Positions 1-12,126 are shown, numbered from the stretch's first letter. The stretch: 64,000 nucleotides of DNA from Episyrphus balteatus (GCF_945859705.1 NC_079136.1:77810867-77874866), one strand, 5' to 3'. The notes: generated from the letters alone by a model not told the origin. A program made the numbers and translations.

Positions 1-165
1 CGATTTGCACGCACTGAAGTTGGTACATTCTTTTGGACTACAAATTTGCAACCTGTCATGAGTATTGTTCCTGCTGCTGATGAAGATTTAGTGCAACCAG
101 CTTACTGCTATAGTAACAGCCAATATCCACAATTGCAATTTGGTGATCGATGGGCCCAAGCATAA
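1..165 (+). CDS. E(spl)malpha-BFM: E(spl) m-alpha, Bearded-family protein, C-terminal part only
   Basis: The window opens inside an open frame whose 54 residues are the C-terminal part of a Bearded-family protein. ARTEVGTFFWTT matches the conserved family block seen in m4 (VRTTNGTFFWTA) and m2 of this window. An acidic DEDLVQP segment follows, and the protein ends in the signature tail DRWAQA, shared with m4. Bearded-family proteins are small cytoplasmic Notch targets; in Drosophila, m-alpha and m4 bind the ubiquitin ligase Neuralized and limit Delta internalisation. The Neuralized-binding part and the basic N-terminal helix lie outside the window. The call as m-alpha rather than another family member rests on position (next to m1, upstream of m2-m3-m4) and on the WAQA tail. 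The 3' UTR carries K boxes and a Brd box, as expected for this family. Confidence 0.87.
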   Translation, partial: RFARTEVGTFFWTTNLQPVMSIVPAADEDLVQPAYCYSNSQYPQLQFGDRWAQA

Positions 166-269
166 ATTAGAAACAAGTAAAGTGCATTTTACCAGAAGTT
201 CATTGAACCCGAATATACTCAGGAAAAATTACACTGCACGAAAGGAAAGAAAGATTTTATTTATAAGAT

Positions 270-275
270 TGTGAT
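270..275 (+). promoter_or_regulatory. K box in m-alpha 3' UTR
   Basis: TGTGAT followed by A, about 105 nt after the stop codon. K boxes are negative 3' UTR elements complementary to the seeds of the miR-2/6/11/13 family in Drosophila. Confidence 0.6.
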
Positions 276-344
276 AAGCATAAAGATTACTTAATTTTTA
301 TTTTTTTTTTATAAATTTTTATATTATGACAAAAATTATATAAA

Positions 345-350
345 TGTGAT
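345..350 (+). promoter_or_regulatory. Second K box in m-alpha 3' UTR
   Basis: TGTGATA, 75 nt after the first K box and 9 nt before a Brd box. The clustering is more telling than either hexamer alone. Confidence 0.6.
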
Positions 351-358
351 AACAATAC

Positions 359-365
359 AGCTTTA
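359..365 (+). promoter_or_regulatory. Brd box in m-alpha 3' UTR
   Basis: Exact AGCTTTA heptamer, complementary to the miR-4/miR-79 seed in Drosophila. It stands in the same short 3' UTR as two K boxes, the usual arrangement for Bearded-family transcripts. Confidence 0.65.
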
Positions 366-3300
366 AAAAAAGAAAAATATATATACATTACCTAATAGCA
401 AAGAAATCTTTTGTTGTTTTGATTTATTTTGATGGTTGATTTTTTGTTTCAAGTTGTCAGTTTTTGTCCGTTTTCTCTTTTCTCTAATATGCATGAGGCC
501 ATTCAACTTGAAATATGAAAAAAAAAAAACATTGTAGGTAGAAGTTTGATGAAGATTGAATTGATTTTGAGTTAGAGGATACTTTCATGGATATCCTTAA
601 GTAAGGTTGTCGCAATGCGTAGGATGTTTGTTTACATTTTTTTCAGATTTAAAAAAGGTTCTTATTTTCTTTAGTTCCAATATAAAGACTATTGAGCTTC
701 TACCACCATTTATGCCTTTGACTGCAAATGAGACGGAAACTAGAAGCGAAATTCAAAACTTTAAGCCATCAATACAATTGATGCGTAATTTTAAATTTCT
801 GTTCTATTTATTTCTCGTTACTTTTAACTTTTAACGTTACTTTTTTCTTCCTCCACGATTCCACTTTTTTTCTGTTTTCCTTAGAATTTTTTTTTTTTTA
901 ATTTTTCATTTTTGTAATTTCTTTATTGCTAATATTTAATATTTAATTCTTGACTTTTGATAGCTCAAGTCGATTTTTCGTAAAATAATATAAAATTTAA
1001 TAAAAATTGTTAGTAAATATGCAATCGCACATTTAATTAACCACCCTGATTTTAGATGGGTTCAGGCTTAGATTAAAAAAAAAAACAAATAAGTGCATTT
1101 TACCAAAACTTCATTGAACCCGAAAATTTAATTAAATCAGGGTTGAACATGACATTGGGGCAGCCGAGGCAGAGCATGCTATGACTTACTACATTGTATA
1201 TCTATGTTATAAACTTACAAGTATATAAATGATCTAGCAGCAAATGCCTTGCACAGCCTTATTCCAAATAAAAGAGCTGAGTAACGAACTTTTTTTTTCG
1301 AGGTGTGGATTTTAGAAAAAAATGATAATTTTTGGTATTATGTAAAAAACTTAAGGTTGACAAACGACAGCAGTTTGAGTTTTTGAAAAAAACTGAAAAT
1401 TTTCAATTTTCAGTGGAAAAAGAGAATGTTCAAGTTTGTATGGAACGTGGACGTTTCGCGGCCAGGAATGAATTTGTTATTTTTTCATGTAAATAAGTCT
1501 TACATATATTATGCAGAAGTTTTATCCTTGTGACGTTCTTCAGAAACGGATAAAATGCATTTTTGCATTTAATACTTTATATAAATTGTCTCAATATTAT
1601 AAATATTATAACTTCAATGTGATACTCTATCATTTTCCCTAAGTCTGATGACCTTAATCTTGAATATCCAACCACTAGAACCCAAACTATAAGCATTTTA
1701 AAACAACAGTTTCAAGTCTATTTTGAGAGTTTTAATGTTCAATTTTTTGCTAGTTTGAATTGTTTGAAAACTCGAACAAAATCTTGAAGTGGTTGTCTTA
1801 AAAATCTTATAATATGAGTTCTGTTAGTCATATTTACAAGATTAATGTTTGCAGACTCAGGGAAAATGACAGAGCATCATATTTTATGTTCCAAATAAAA
1901 ATATAATTTAATCTGTCCTTCATACATTGAACAATGCATTAACAATACTAATATTGCAATATCTTACATTCTTAATGCAATACAGCAAAACGTCCATAGT
2001 AAAAGTTTTTCCTAAGTTATAGTTTTTTCATTTGATACCAATTATATAAATGGCCGCTCAGCGTCCAAATTGCCCATTCTCCTTTGTATTTTGAATTTAT
2101 AGAAATCGAGGTGGACAAACGATTGCAATCAGTTTCATACGTCTATCTCAAAATTTGAGCGTTTTAGATGATTTGTAATTTTTCAGACTTCGTTAAAAAA
2201 AAAATTTGCTCTTAAAATTTTTTGAAAGGTGGACAAACGAAAATTTTTGGGTAGAGAAACATGGATAAACGAAGGAGACAAATTTGGTTAAAAACTTTTG
2301 AGGTCAAAGTTATAGCTTTACGGAGCTGGTACCTTAATAACGTTAAAAAAAAATAAAACTGGGAATTTATTTGCAACAGCACATCGTTGGATTTTTTTTT
2401 GAAAATCCACTTTTTCATTAATTAAGATTTTGTAATCTTCAGCTACTTTATGACTTTCACTGATTGTGTCACTTCATTTTTACTTCTTATTTGGTAAAAA
2501 TGTCAAAAAATAAATTCTTACCTGTACTAGATTATTTGGAGATTTTTTTAAACATTCTTCCTACACATGTCACTTTCGCGTACATTTTCTTAACCGAAAA
2601 GAGTTTGTTTATGTGCGTTTAAACTTGATTTGAAAACTTGTTTTCCAATTTTTTTGTTTTAGTTTAATTTTATTTTTTTTTTTTTTTTTTTTGACTTATA
2701 CTATGTACATATCGTCGGTGAAACCAGAAAAGTGTGTAACTCCATTTTAGCAAATTTTATAGAAGAGCATTTGTATGAGTTTTTATTTTCTAATTTGCTA
2801 ATAAAATAAAAACTATGAACTTTAAGGGGATTCTGAGTTTAAGGCCGGTTTGTCTAACAGATGGCATTCAAATCTAATTTTCAGAAAATTTGGAGTTACA
2901 CACTTTTCTGGTTTCACCGACGATATGTATTTCAAACATAAGTACTTTATTGTAATTAAAAATAAGTCTCAATAAATCTAAATTTGAATATTCTGTTTTT
3001 GACTTTGACAGAATGTTCGATGATATTTTTTTGTTTGTTGACTATGTGGATTTTTTGCGATTCGATAGATTTAAAGGATTTTTTTTAATGGGAGAAACTT
3101 TTAGATATGTAGCTACAAATGTACAAACATATCCATATAAATTTTTTTCTAAGAAACACCTCTAATTGTTTAGAAAAACTTAAACCTAAAAAATAGTTGT
3201 TCATAATAAATTAAAAGACTTTAATTCTCAATATCCCTCAAAAAGTTGTTTTTTTATTTTATATTTTTTAGTATTTCTATAAAATAAAATTTAAATTATT

Positions 3301-3800
3301 TTTTATGAATTTTAAACTTTTATCAGAAAAGCACATGCGGTCCAGTCTTGATTTTAAAATATATTATAAATATGTATTTTTAATTTAATAAATAAAACAA
3401 GATTTCTATAAAATACGACCTTCATTCTTATAATATGCAAGTGCAGGTTTAATTCCTCTAGTTCTTTAAATAGAAGGGTGATAACAAAAAGATATTAAAA
3501 TAAAAAAATAAAATAATAATAATACTATGTACAAAGCTGATTCTTGTATATGTAATGAATAAAAAACACTCTTTTAGAAGGTTTAAGTAGTAGTAGTTTG
3601 ATTAAAAATTCTTGGCAGCAAAAACGTTTTCTAACGCATAGATATTCACTGTTTGTCGTAGTACGCTTCTTTGCTAGCAATGGTATTAATTCATAACTAT
3701 ACAAACGCACCTCCCAAAAGTGCATCCATACCATATGCTATTCATTGCTACAATTAATTAAATATGCAATGCAAGCAGCAAGCATATGCATTAATTATCA
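366..3800. other. AT-rich intergenic DNA, m-alpha to m1 (first part)
   Basis: Beyond the m-alpha 3' UTR I see homopolymer-rich AT DNA with no convincing gene. About 1150-1190 is a GC-richer scrap resembling, in reverse, a stretch near 20.64 kb, probably an old mobile-element relic. A MITE-like element with perfect terminal inverted repeats lies at 2706-2929 and is listed separately. Confidence 0.6.
2706..2929. mobile_element. MITE-like element, 37-38 bp perfect terminal inverted repeats
   Basis: Positions 2707-2743 and 2892-2928 are exact reverse complements over 37 bp, beginning ACATATCGTCGGTGAAACC; one further outer base pair also matches. The 148-bp interior is AT-rich and non-coding. The size suggests a non-autonomous DNA transposon. 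I could not define a clear target-site duplication. Degenerate copies of one end occur at 10527-10559 and 37899-37931, and of the other end near 61017-61044, so it is a dispersed family. Confidence 0.8.
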
Positions 3801-3812
3801 CCATTCATTTCA

Positions 3813-3820
3813 TATAAAAG
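3813..3820 (+). promoter_or_regulatory. Possible TATA box upstream of the small frame at 3.98 kb
   Basis: TATAAAAG-like sequence in an AT-rich context about 160 bp upstream of an ATG with an acceptable start context. On its own this is weak, because such strings occur by chance in DNA this AT-rich. Confidence 0.2.
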
Positions 3821-3977
3821 CTAAAGAACAAAAAAAAATCACATTCCATAGCGTCACATTTATAATAGGTATCAAATGTTGTCTGTGAACAAAAAAATCT
3901 AAGAGAACATTAGTTCAGAAAAATTATCAAAAATTATAGAAAACAAAAGAAAATAGTAGGCTCATCACGCAACACAA

Positions 3978-4094
3978 ATGAATTTTTCAGAGAGGTTCAA
4001 AAATCTTATCCGCATTCATCGTCGGACGTCACTTCGCTCGCAGACATTGAAAAGGTTTAGTATGCAATTCAACATTGGTGTTGTTCAGTGGTAA
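3978..4094 (+). CDS. Unrecognised small open frame, possible first coding exon
   Basis: A 38-codon frame opening with ATG after AACACAA. It encodes a basic, amphipathic-looking peptide (MNFSERFKNLIRIHRR, then TSLRSQTLKRF) and is clearly GC-richer than its surroundings around 4007-4045. A weak splice donor, AAAAG then GTTTAG, sits just after QTLK, so it could be the first coding exon of a spliced gene rather than a complete peptide. I recognise no family. The basic N-terminus is reminiscent of, but not demonstrably homologous to, the basic helix that starts Bearded-family proteins. It could equally be regulatory DNA or chance. Confidence 0.25.
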   Translation: MNFSERFKNLIRIHRRTSLRSQTLKRFSMQFNIGVVQW

Positions 4095-7000
4095 AATGGG
4101 ATTTCATTTCAAAATAATATTAGACATTAACATGGAGCTATCGAAAGATCTCAAGAATTATTTCAAAAATCCTTATCGGGGAACTTAAAATCCCAAAGAC
4201 CCGAAATCCCAAAAACCCAGAATCCAAAATCTCGAAATCGAATTAGCTTATGTCTGCTATTTCCAAATTTTTGAAATTTTATTTTCGGATAAAGGTTTTA
4301 AGTTTCCCGTATTTCGGGTTTTCCGGATTTTGGGTTTTCTGTATTATTAAGATTTTAGAATTTAGGGGTTTTCTAGATTTAAAATTTCTGAAAAGTGTCC
4401 ATATCCATATCCATTCCTTTAAAGACCTTAAATATTTGTATTTGTCTTATCTTCAAGAGATCCCTAAAATTGATTAATATGTTTTTTTTTTTTATCAACC
4501 ACTTTTTGCCACCATTGACATTAACAGCTTTAGCCTTTTTATGTACCGCATTTATAATTTGAAGGTAACACAATATTCACTTTGAATAAAATTCCTGCAT
4601 AGAGCGTAGCAAAGGTTGGTCTCTCTGAAATTAACAAGTCCAGACTTGCAACTGCAGCAGAATGCAAGAGTTCTAAAACAAAGCCTCTTTCCGCATTTTT
4701 ATAAATGTGTCTCTGGTTTCTTAGGAACATAGTAATTATGAGAGACATATGTAGCTTGTTTGTATATTTTTTTGTTTTTTATTTTTCAAGGGTCGCTTAA
4801 GGGGTATATCCAACATGAATACAAAATTGTTTTATTTACTTATTTGGCTTAGAAGTGAAAGCAGCAGCAATCAAGAGCTGTGTGAGATGCATACGCAATT
4901 GAAACAAGCACTCACAAATGATTGTTGAAGATGCAAAAGATAAAGGGAATTTATCCGCCTTAGTGCGGGAGCACGTTCATATATTCCCACAGAATTCCCA
5001 CATGCCAAGCAGGCTCGCAGCAGATACTTATACTTGGTTGTGCGCTTGGCTTGGCTATGGCAGAACATTATGGGTTGATGTTGATGGATACTTTGATGTG
5101 ATGAGGATGACACGAACGCGGATAATGGCGCTCTTCATGAATACAGTTCGGGATTTTTTCGTATAATGAGGGTTAGACAGTGGAGGGAATTTCTTGATGT
5201 TGTTGTTGATGTTGAACGTTTATTGAATTTTTGAGGAGATATTTTTTTTTTCAAGCCACATATGGTAAGACACGACGACCGATTATAGAATTGGTCGCAC
5301 ATTTGAATTCCAAAATCTCAAAGGTAAAACCTACATCCTTGTTAAGAAGCAATTGAATTGAAATATCAATCTATCAATTAATGGCTTATATATAAATCGT
5401 TTAACATTTAATGATAATTCTTGCACATACAAATTATAAAACACATAAAAACAAAATTCGTTAAATGTGTGGCTGATAGCTAAACTCAAGAATGATATAA
5501 CCAAAATTGTTTATTTTTTTTAAACTCCGACCTGTAACATTTCTAAGAAATCTGATACAGGCAAGGGTTTTGCAGCAATGCAAATTTAAAGTGTGGAATG
5601 AATGCCAATGGCACATAAAATCTTCTAAAAAGCAAAACCTTGTAAGACTTGCGGAACAATCAAAACCTATTTAGTGGGGTGATACTTTTGTTAGCGGGAG
5701 ATTTTCATCAAACATTGCATCAAAATTTAAAAAAAAATTCACCCTTTGTATGCAGTGGCCTTCAGGTTTGATTTGATACCAGTCTCATGGCTCTACGCCT
5801 TTGGCCCAAGTAACATATAATTTTGCCTACCTATTCTATTCTGTGGGGAAAATATTTTACATTAGAAGTAATTTATTTTGTGGTTTCGCGCAAATTATAA
5901 CAAATTTAATCATATTTATCCGGTTCCTAGAAACACTTTCCATTATATGCACCACTTACCTTTTGAAAGCTAACAACTGACCGGGACATGTCCGGACATG
6001 AGACAGCAATTCCGATTGACGCTTGCATACGGAATGACAGTAAACGGTCCATAAAAACTGTTGTAATGGAGAGCGGTGAAATTTTTTTTTTTAACTTTCT
6101 TATTTGACCCTTTAATAATGCAGCCCTATACTCGATTTTCAGATGCATCGACTTTCCCTGGATTCCGAGATTTTACAAATTTTATGTTTAATTTGACTCG
6201 ACTAAAAGCTAAAAGTATACAGTTCTTTTTGATAAAAAAAAAATTAAGTGGTGAAGAAAAAAATTTTTTATTGAAAAAAATATATGTGTGGTAGACAGAT
6301 GACAGCTGTAATTTTTTTTCGCAAAAACAATGGGCCGCACATTGTTTTGTGAGAAAAAAAATCGTGGTGAATATAAATTTTTTTTCAATTTTGTTTTACA
6401 GCTGTGGTGAGTTAAAAAATATTTTTTTTCGGAAAAAATCTAAAAAAAAATATGCCATGAGAAATGCATTGGTTTTTTTTTTTTGCTGGAAGAACTGTAT
6501 ACTTAGCTAAAATATAAAATTTAATTTGCTAAGAAAATTGTCTTTGAATTATTTTAAAGTTAGGCTTGGTTATCGAGTTAAATTAAAAAAAAAAATAAAA
6601 AACAACCAGTGTTGCCGTAAGTACACTATGATGCCAAGGAATATTCAACAATAAAAACACTAGAACGAATGTGTTTTAATTTTTCTTTTAGACTAAATGT
6701 TTAACACAAATTATGTTTACTATTTTTCTCATTTGTTATTGACTAATTTCCATCTTTGTTCTGGAGAATTATCGACACTTTACTTTTAACTTACGAGTTA
6801 TTTAATAACTGTATTTTAATAGCTGTGAAATCTTACTGAGTTTCTGTTGGTCTGTTCTTATACAATCCTCGGATAGATTATAGTGAATCGATTGCGCATT
6901 GCAAGCAAACTGACTATTTTATCTAAAGTCACCTTGATCATTTTAAATCCTTCTGCTATGTGTAAATGCTTCTTTTGCTCTGGTTATGAAAACATTGAAC

Positions 7001-9340
7001 TGCGATTATTCAAATACTATAATAATAATTATTTTATTTATACACTTGAAAAAAAAGGGTTCTAAGATAAATTCATATTTCTATAAAAAGCGTCGGCCCA
7101 CCAACAGAATATAAATTTATATGTTTCAATAATGTCAAATTAATGAATCATATTTCTTTCATCACTATTGTGGAGCATTTAATATCTCAAAGTGGCTAGT
7201 GAACAAAATAAAAAAAAAATACAAAAATAAAATCGATTAATACAAACGAACGTGATGCGATTATTACCTTTCCAAGAAGAAACAAAATATAACCCAATGT
7301 TAACTACAGAAATGAATAGCTCTGACTTTTAAAAAATAAAAAAAAAAACTTGTGGCACGAAGATAAACCGCTTCAACCACCATAACTAACCAAGCAGCCA
7401 ACTCATCACATCGTCAGTCGTCGGTCGCGCCGGCCGCCGCGGTAGCATAAAAAAGGTGATGGCCCCAAATTACACGTTCGAATGGATTACACATTCAGGA
7501 GGAGTGCATGGATTTCTTTTGTTTCGAAAAAACTTTCCCAGGCAATCAGTTTTGATTTTTTTATTTCTTGTTCGTTATTTCCTTGCATTCTCCCCTTTTT
7601 TTTTTCTTTGTATAACTAATTCGATTCATCCGGGATTATGAGCTGCAAACCGACTTTTTATTCTCGCTCCCCACAGTAATGATTGGGAAAGGGTCTGTAA
7701 ATTTTGTGTTGCATGATTAAATTGGAACTCTCCTGAAGGAAATGCCTTTAAAATCTAAGATATAATTCAACGTGTATTCAAAAATACAAAGCTATTAAAT
7801 GTTTTTTTTTTTTTTGTTAACGATTGTATCATTTTCACCAAAGATCAACCAATCAGGGAAACTCTTTGTTGTTACTATTTAAAAAAAATATCTTGATCTT
7901 ATAAATATATCGGTTGAAGGGAATTCCGACCCAACTCGTCACATAAGATTACACACTGTGGAAAAAAAATAATCGCTTTAGTGCTATCCCCATATATCGC
8001 CAAGAACCCGAATCTCTTCGAACTTTACAATGAAACAACTTCTTTCATCGTTTCATCAGGTATAAATATTAATTCTTTTATTTTTTTACATAGAGTTGCC
8101 AGCATTTCTATGCCAATGGATAAATATATTCTCAAATTCAGATATAAGAAATTTTGGCAATTTTAATTCAATATAAACTTCTTCTTTTAACCTTTTTTGA
8201 AATACGAAAAATTTCTTCAAATCACTAATTGTATAAAATTTCCCTATTTTATATTTATTTTGTTTAAAAAATGAGACTTTTGACTCAAGTATGCAATTTT
8301 CCTTATCTAAATACGTAAAATGGTAATACCAAATAGGCAGATGTATAAGTATGTAGGTATTATTTGCTTAACTATTTTTTTTACCGTGGGAAAAACAAAT
8401 TTAAAAGCCAGCAAAAAGTAATAAATCTTTATTTACAAACATCAGTATGTTTCAAGGTATCGATAACGATGAAAGCTTATTTGTTTATAAAGCTAAGACG
8501 TGTATGTTTGTTGTTGTTGTTTTTGTTTGTTGACTCTAGGATTTATCTATTTTCTATAAATTTGTTTGATTAAAATTTATTTTTCCAGATAAAAAATTTA
8601 ACATTGTGATTTACAATTTTATTTGTAGAATAATAAAGTATTATAATAAAACTGTCTGGTGAGAACTTTTTCTAGTAGACAAAAATATCGCACATTTTAA
8701 ACACCGTTCGCTCAACGATGACTAAGACATTCGCTGACATAATATAATTTAAATACGAGAAATTAACCTTTAACTTTCGATAAGTAATTGACCATTATAT
8801 AACTCACTTCTTAGGTGTTTGTAATTATGGAAGAATGAACGCTTTTAAAAAGTTAATATCGCAAGTTCTGATATTTTTATTTAAAAAACATTCTTAAGAA
8901 TTTATAGCATTTGAGTAACAAAACAGCTCAATTACTATGAAAACAAATGGAAAAAAATATTACGCATACGCCATAGTGACCGAAATTAAAAATATAAAAA
9001 AAAATTACTTTTTATTGTTTTTTGTTTTTGATGTGCTCTAAAATCATATCAAATAATAGATAGTAGGGTAGCGTTTAAATGAATCTTGCGATGTAGTAAT
9101 TTTAAATCCCAGTCTGTGGTATTAACAAGTCGATAATGGCCGCCTTGTGAAAAAACCACTTATTTTATAGGGGTTGAGAAAATTACAGTCGGGTGCAAAT
9201 AAATTGGCACAAACGAAATTTTCAATAATTCTTTCTTTTTTTTAAATAAATTAAAATAAATTAATACTTAATATTTTTTTTATAAGAGTTTTTAAAGTAT
9301 CGATGTAACCAGCTTTTCGCAAAAATGAATGAGATTTTCT
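4095..9340. other. AT-rich intergenic DNA with a GC-richer patch at 4.9-5.2 kb
   Basis: No supportable gene. The patch 4870-5170 is less AT-rich, is open on both strands for about 80 codons, and carries two Su(H)-like sites, so I read it as a possible enhancer. From 6.2 to 6.5 kb it is mostly A and T homopolymers. About 7.40-7.44 kb holds a short CG-rich run. 8960-8978 is a reverse-strand copy of the dispersed CACTATGGTGTAT motif. Confidence 0.5.
4984..5002 (-). promoter_or_regulatory. Two tandem Su(H)-like sites
   Basis: TTCCCACA occurs at 4984-4991 and again at 4995-5002. On the minus strand both read TGTGGGAA, which fits the Su(H) consensus YGTGRGAA. They face the same way and are 11 bp apart, one helical turn, unlike the head-to-head SPS of the other genes. 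They lie in the GC-richer patch between m-alpha and m1. Confidence 0.45.
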
Positions 9341-9365
9341 CGCCATGAAACGTGTATTAATTACA

Positions 9366-10012
9366 CAGTGGTTAACAAAATTAAACTTTTTTTTTGTTGC
9401 CGGAACAAACAAATACTTTTCTGAAGTTTTTCAGTGTGCTGAACTTGAATCCGTAGTCAGAAAAAATTAATCAGTTCCCGTTTTCGAAATATTACCGTTA
9501 GAAAATGCAGTACTTCGGGCCTTATTCTTTTATAGAAGGTAAATTGTTTAAGCATATTTAGTAACAGTTTTTATAAGAACTATTTTCCACCTTTTCAAAT
9601 CTGTTTAAATCTTTCCGATATCTTTTTTACTTCCCGAGATATCCTCAGTTGTTTGCATATTTCATAAATTTTATAACGTCATTATCTCCTTTATGAAATA
9701 TTAAGCCAAAGCCACTTACTTCATTTTAAGATATCTCGGGCCATAACAAAGATATCGGAAAGATTTAAAAAGTTCTTGAAAGAAGGAAAATAGTTTTTAT
9801 AGAAACCGTTACTAAATATCTGCTAACAATTTTCATTATATTAAAAAATAAGGTCCGAAGTAGTAAAAAAAAAACGTTTTTTTTTGCATTTTCTAACGGC
9901 AATATTTCAAAAACGGGAGCTAATAAATTTTTTCTGACTTCGGATTCAGCACACCGAAAACCGTCAGAAAAGTATATTTTTGTTTCGGCAACAGAACCCT
10001 TGTTAACCAGTG
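9366..10012. mobile_element. Foldback element with diverged long inverted arms
   Basis: The ends read as imperfect inverted repeats (CAGTGGTTAACAA at 9366-9378 against TTGTTAACCAGTG at 10000-10012). Inverted similarity continues inward over roughly 280 bp per arm, for example the stretches around CTTTCCGATATC near 9610 and GATATCGGAAAG near 9750. The loop is about 80-100 bp. It is non-coding and looks like an aged foldback or MITE-type insertion. Confidence 0.7.
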
Positions 10013-11500
10013 TTATTATTAAAAAAAAACCTCATTTTTATGACGCAACCTCTTCCTGAACATTCTTTACTAATTAATCACAGGTTTTCAATTGGATTGA
10101 GGTATAGAGAATTGCCAGTGATTAAAAAATTAAAGTTTTATGAAATTATTTATAGGACGTTTTTTTTTTTGGCTTGTGGTTTTCAAGAAGCAATAAAATA
10201 ATTACTATTTAATGTTATGGCCAAGAAATTAATTTAATTCCAGTGGAGGGGCCCAATTTTTTACCACTTTTTGCAGCAACTGGGGACTTAAGTGAGCAAT
10301 AACGCACCGTATATTTTCACTTCATTGACATACCATCATGTGAAGCTATCAAAGTATCTACGTAAATCCAATTTACATACATTTACATGAGAGCGCAAAA
10401 AACAAACTTCATATTTAAAAAAAATGTATACATGAAAAATGTTAATTATGAATAAAATTGAAATAACTCAAATATTTGAGTATATAATAGATTGCATTAA
10501 AATAACATTTTCAAGCAAAAAATTGCTGTAACACACTTTGCACGCGTCGCCGATGATGTTTTCTATTGTATTCTATTTTACTTTGCATTCTAATGTACTT
10601 TGTTTACTAATAAAAAAAAAAACCAAATCTATTAAACTCAAAAAATAAATAAAACTTCGGAATGCATAAAAAGTGATAACCATAATAAAAAAAAGTAGAA
10701 TGCGATCATTATTCGCAGCACGCAGGAGTTCAATTATCCAAAAGGTAAACGATAGTAATACCGATTTGCATTAACTCTATAAAAATTTACTAAAAAAAAA
10801 AGTTACTCATACACCAAAGTGATCCACTAATTATACTCTGATTTAATAGATGAATAAATAGTAGAACAAATTGACTTTTTCTAAACCTTAACAGACCACT
10901 TAGTTTTGATGTTTTTTGTCCATAATCCCTTCTCCCCTGTATCCGAATTTGATATACACTTTTAACATTTTAAGAAAATTTTAATACTTGAAAATTGTAT
11001 GAAAACCCAAGTATATAATGACATTTATGATAGACTATTAAATGAAATAAAGTCCACATAGGTGTCGGACAGAATTCTCTTAAACTATTTAAGGATTTTC
11101 AGAACAAGTATCTATTGTAAAATTTTAAATTCATAATTACTAAAATTACTGTATAATTACTTGTACCAAATTTCAAAGAAACCGACTCATCAGACTCAAA
11201 CAAACTCATAGGCAAAAAAAGAGAAGATTACACCCACTTAAATCAAGATCCATATCTTAACATCAAAGAGGTTTCTATCTATGCTTTGATTTGATACTAT
11301 CTGGATGAATTTTTTTTTTATAAACACAAGACATATTCTAATGAATTTAATTCAAATCGAAGTTAATTATTATCAAACAGTAGAACAATAATAAAATACA
11401 TTTTTAATGATAAGGCAACCTTTTAAGTATTTTTAAAGGTTTCTTATCATTAAGATAACACAGTTTTTTTATTTCCTTTTCTATTTAGGCGATTGATTTC
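10013..11500. other. AT-rich intergenic DNA upstream of m1
   Basis: No gene, SPS or strong repeat is visible. 10527-10559 resembles one end of the MITE at 2.7 kb. No match to YGTGRGAA was noticed here, so m1 does not look like a direct paired-site Notch target, in contrast to its neighbours. Confidence 0.45.
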
Positions 11501-11513
11501 ATTCAATATACAG

Positions 11514-11519
11514 TCAGTT
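11514..11519 (+). promoter_or_regulatory. Initiator-like motif of m1
   Basis: TCAGTT matches the fly initiator TCAGTY, 26 nt before the m1 start codon. No TATA box stands 30 bp upstream. A plausible but unproven start site. Confidence 0.35.
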
Positions 11520-11544
11520 TTCAATTAATATTTTAAAGTGCAAA

Positions 11545-12122
11545 ATGAACTCATTCGAGGTAATAATTTTTGTTTGTGCAACATTCATTTCCGTCACTGG
11601 AGTCCTTGGTGGAGATCTTGATTGTCCTCAAATATGTCCCGACCTACTGGATCCAGTTTGTGGAACAGATGGAAATGAATATGCGAAGTTTGACAATCAT
11701 TGTGAACTGAATATGTTTAATTGTAAACGTCAGCGTTCTACTCTTTCTAGTAGGTTCTTTTCTTTAAACAAAGAAGAGCCTTAAGAATTAAAGATTATTT
11801 TTTTTAGCGTACAGGAATATCGATATGGATTGGTGTACAACTACTGAATTAGAAGGAGGTTTAGATTCACTTAGCAAGAATTTGAAAGAATTTGACACGC
11901 AGTGCATGAAACCATGTCCAATGTTGTTGCGACCAATTTGTGCTTCAAATGGAATAAACAGAGTGACTTTTAGTAACGACTGTGAAATGGAAATGTTTAA
12001 CTGCTTCCAAAGGGCACAAAGGAAAGAAGGTATGTTAAATGAAAATTTTAACTTGTTTTATCAATGTAATTTCAATATTTATAGTTTTAGGCTGGAGACT
12101 ATTGAGGAATAGCAGTTGCTAA
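11545..12122 (+). CDS. Kaz-m1: E(spl) m1, secreted protein with two Kazal-type domains (three exons)
   Basis: Model: exons 11545-11749, 11808-12029 and 12091-12122 (or 12085-12122), giving 152 or 154 residues. Residues 1-23 form a hydrophobic signal peptide. Two Kazal-like, protease-inhibitor-type domains follow, with cysteines at 27, 31, 39, 53, 60, 78 and at 101, 105, 113, 127, 134, 152 (or 154). Intron 1 (58 bp, GTAGGT to TTTTTAG) and intron 2 (GTATGT to ATAG or TTTTAG) are both phase 1 and both fall nine codons after the fifth cysteine of their domain, so the domain was duplicated together with its intron. The shorter acceptor makes the last cysteine spacing equal in both domains. The product is presumably extracellular. 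It is the only non-bHLH, non-Bearded gene of the complex here, and its place between m-alpha and m2 matches m1 of Drosophila. Confidence 0.85.
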
Positions 12123-12126
12123 TAAT

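Noticed and set aside
4871..5166. Protein-coding gene at 4.9-5.2 kb
   Set aside because: Both strands are open for about 80 codons, but no family is recognised and the patch carries Su(H)-like sites. Regulatory DNA is the simpler reading.
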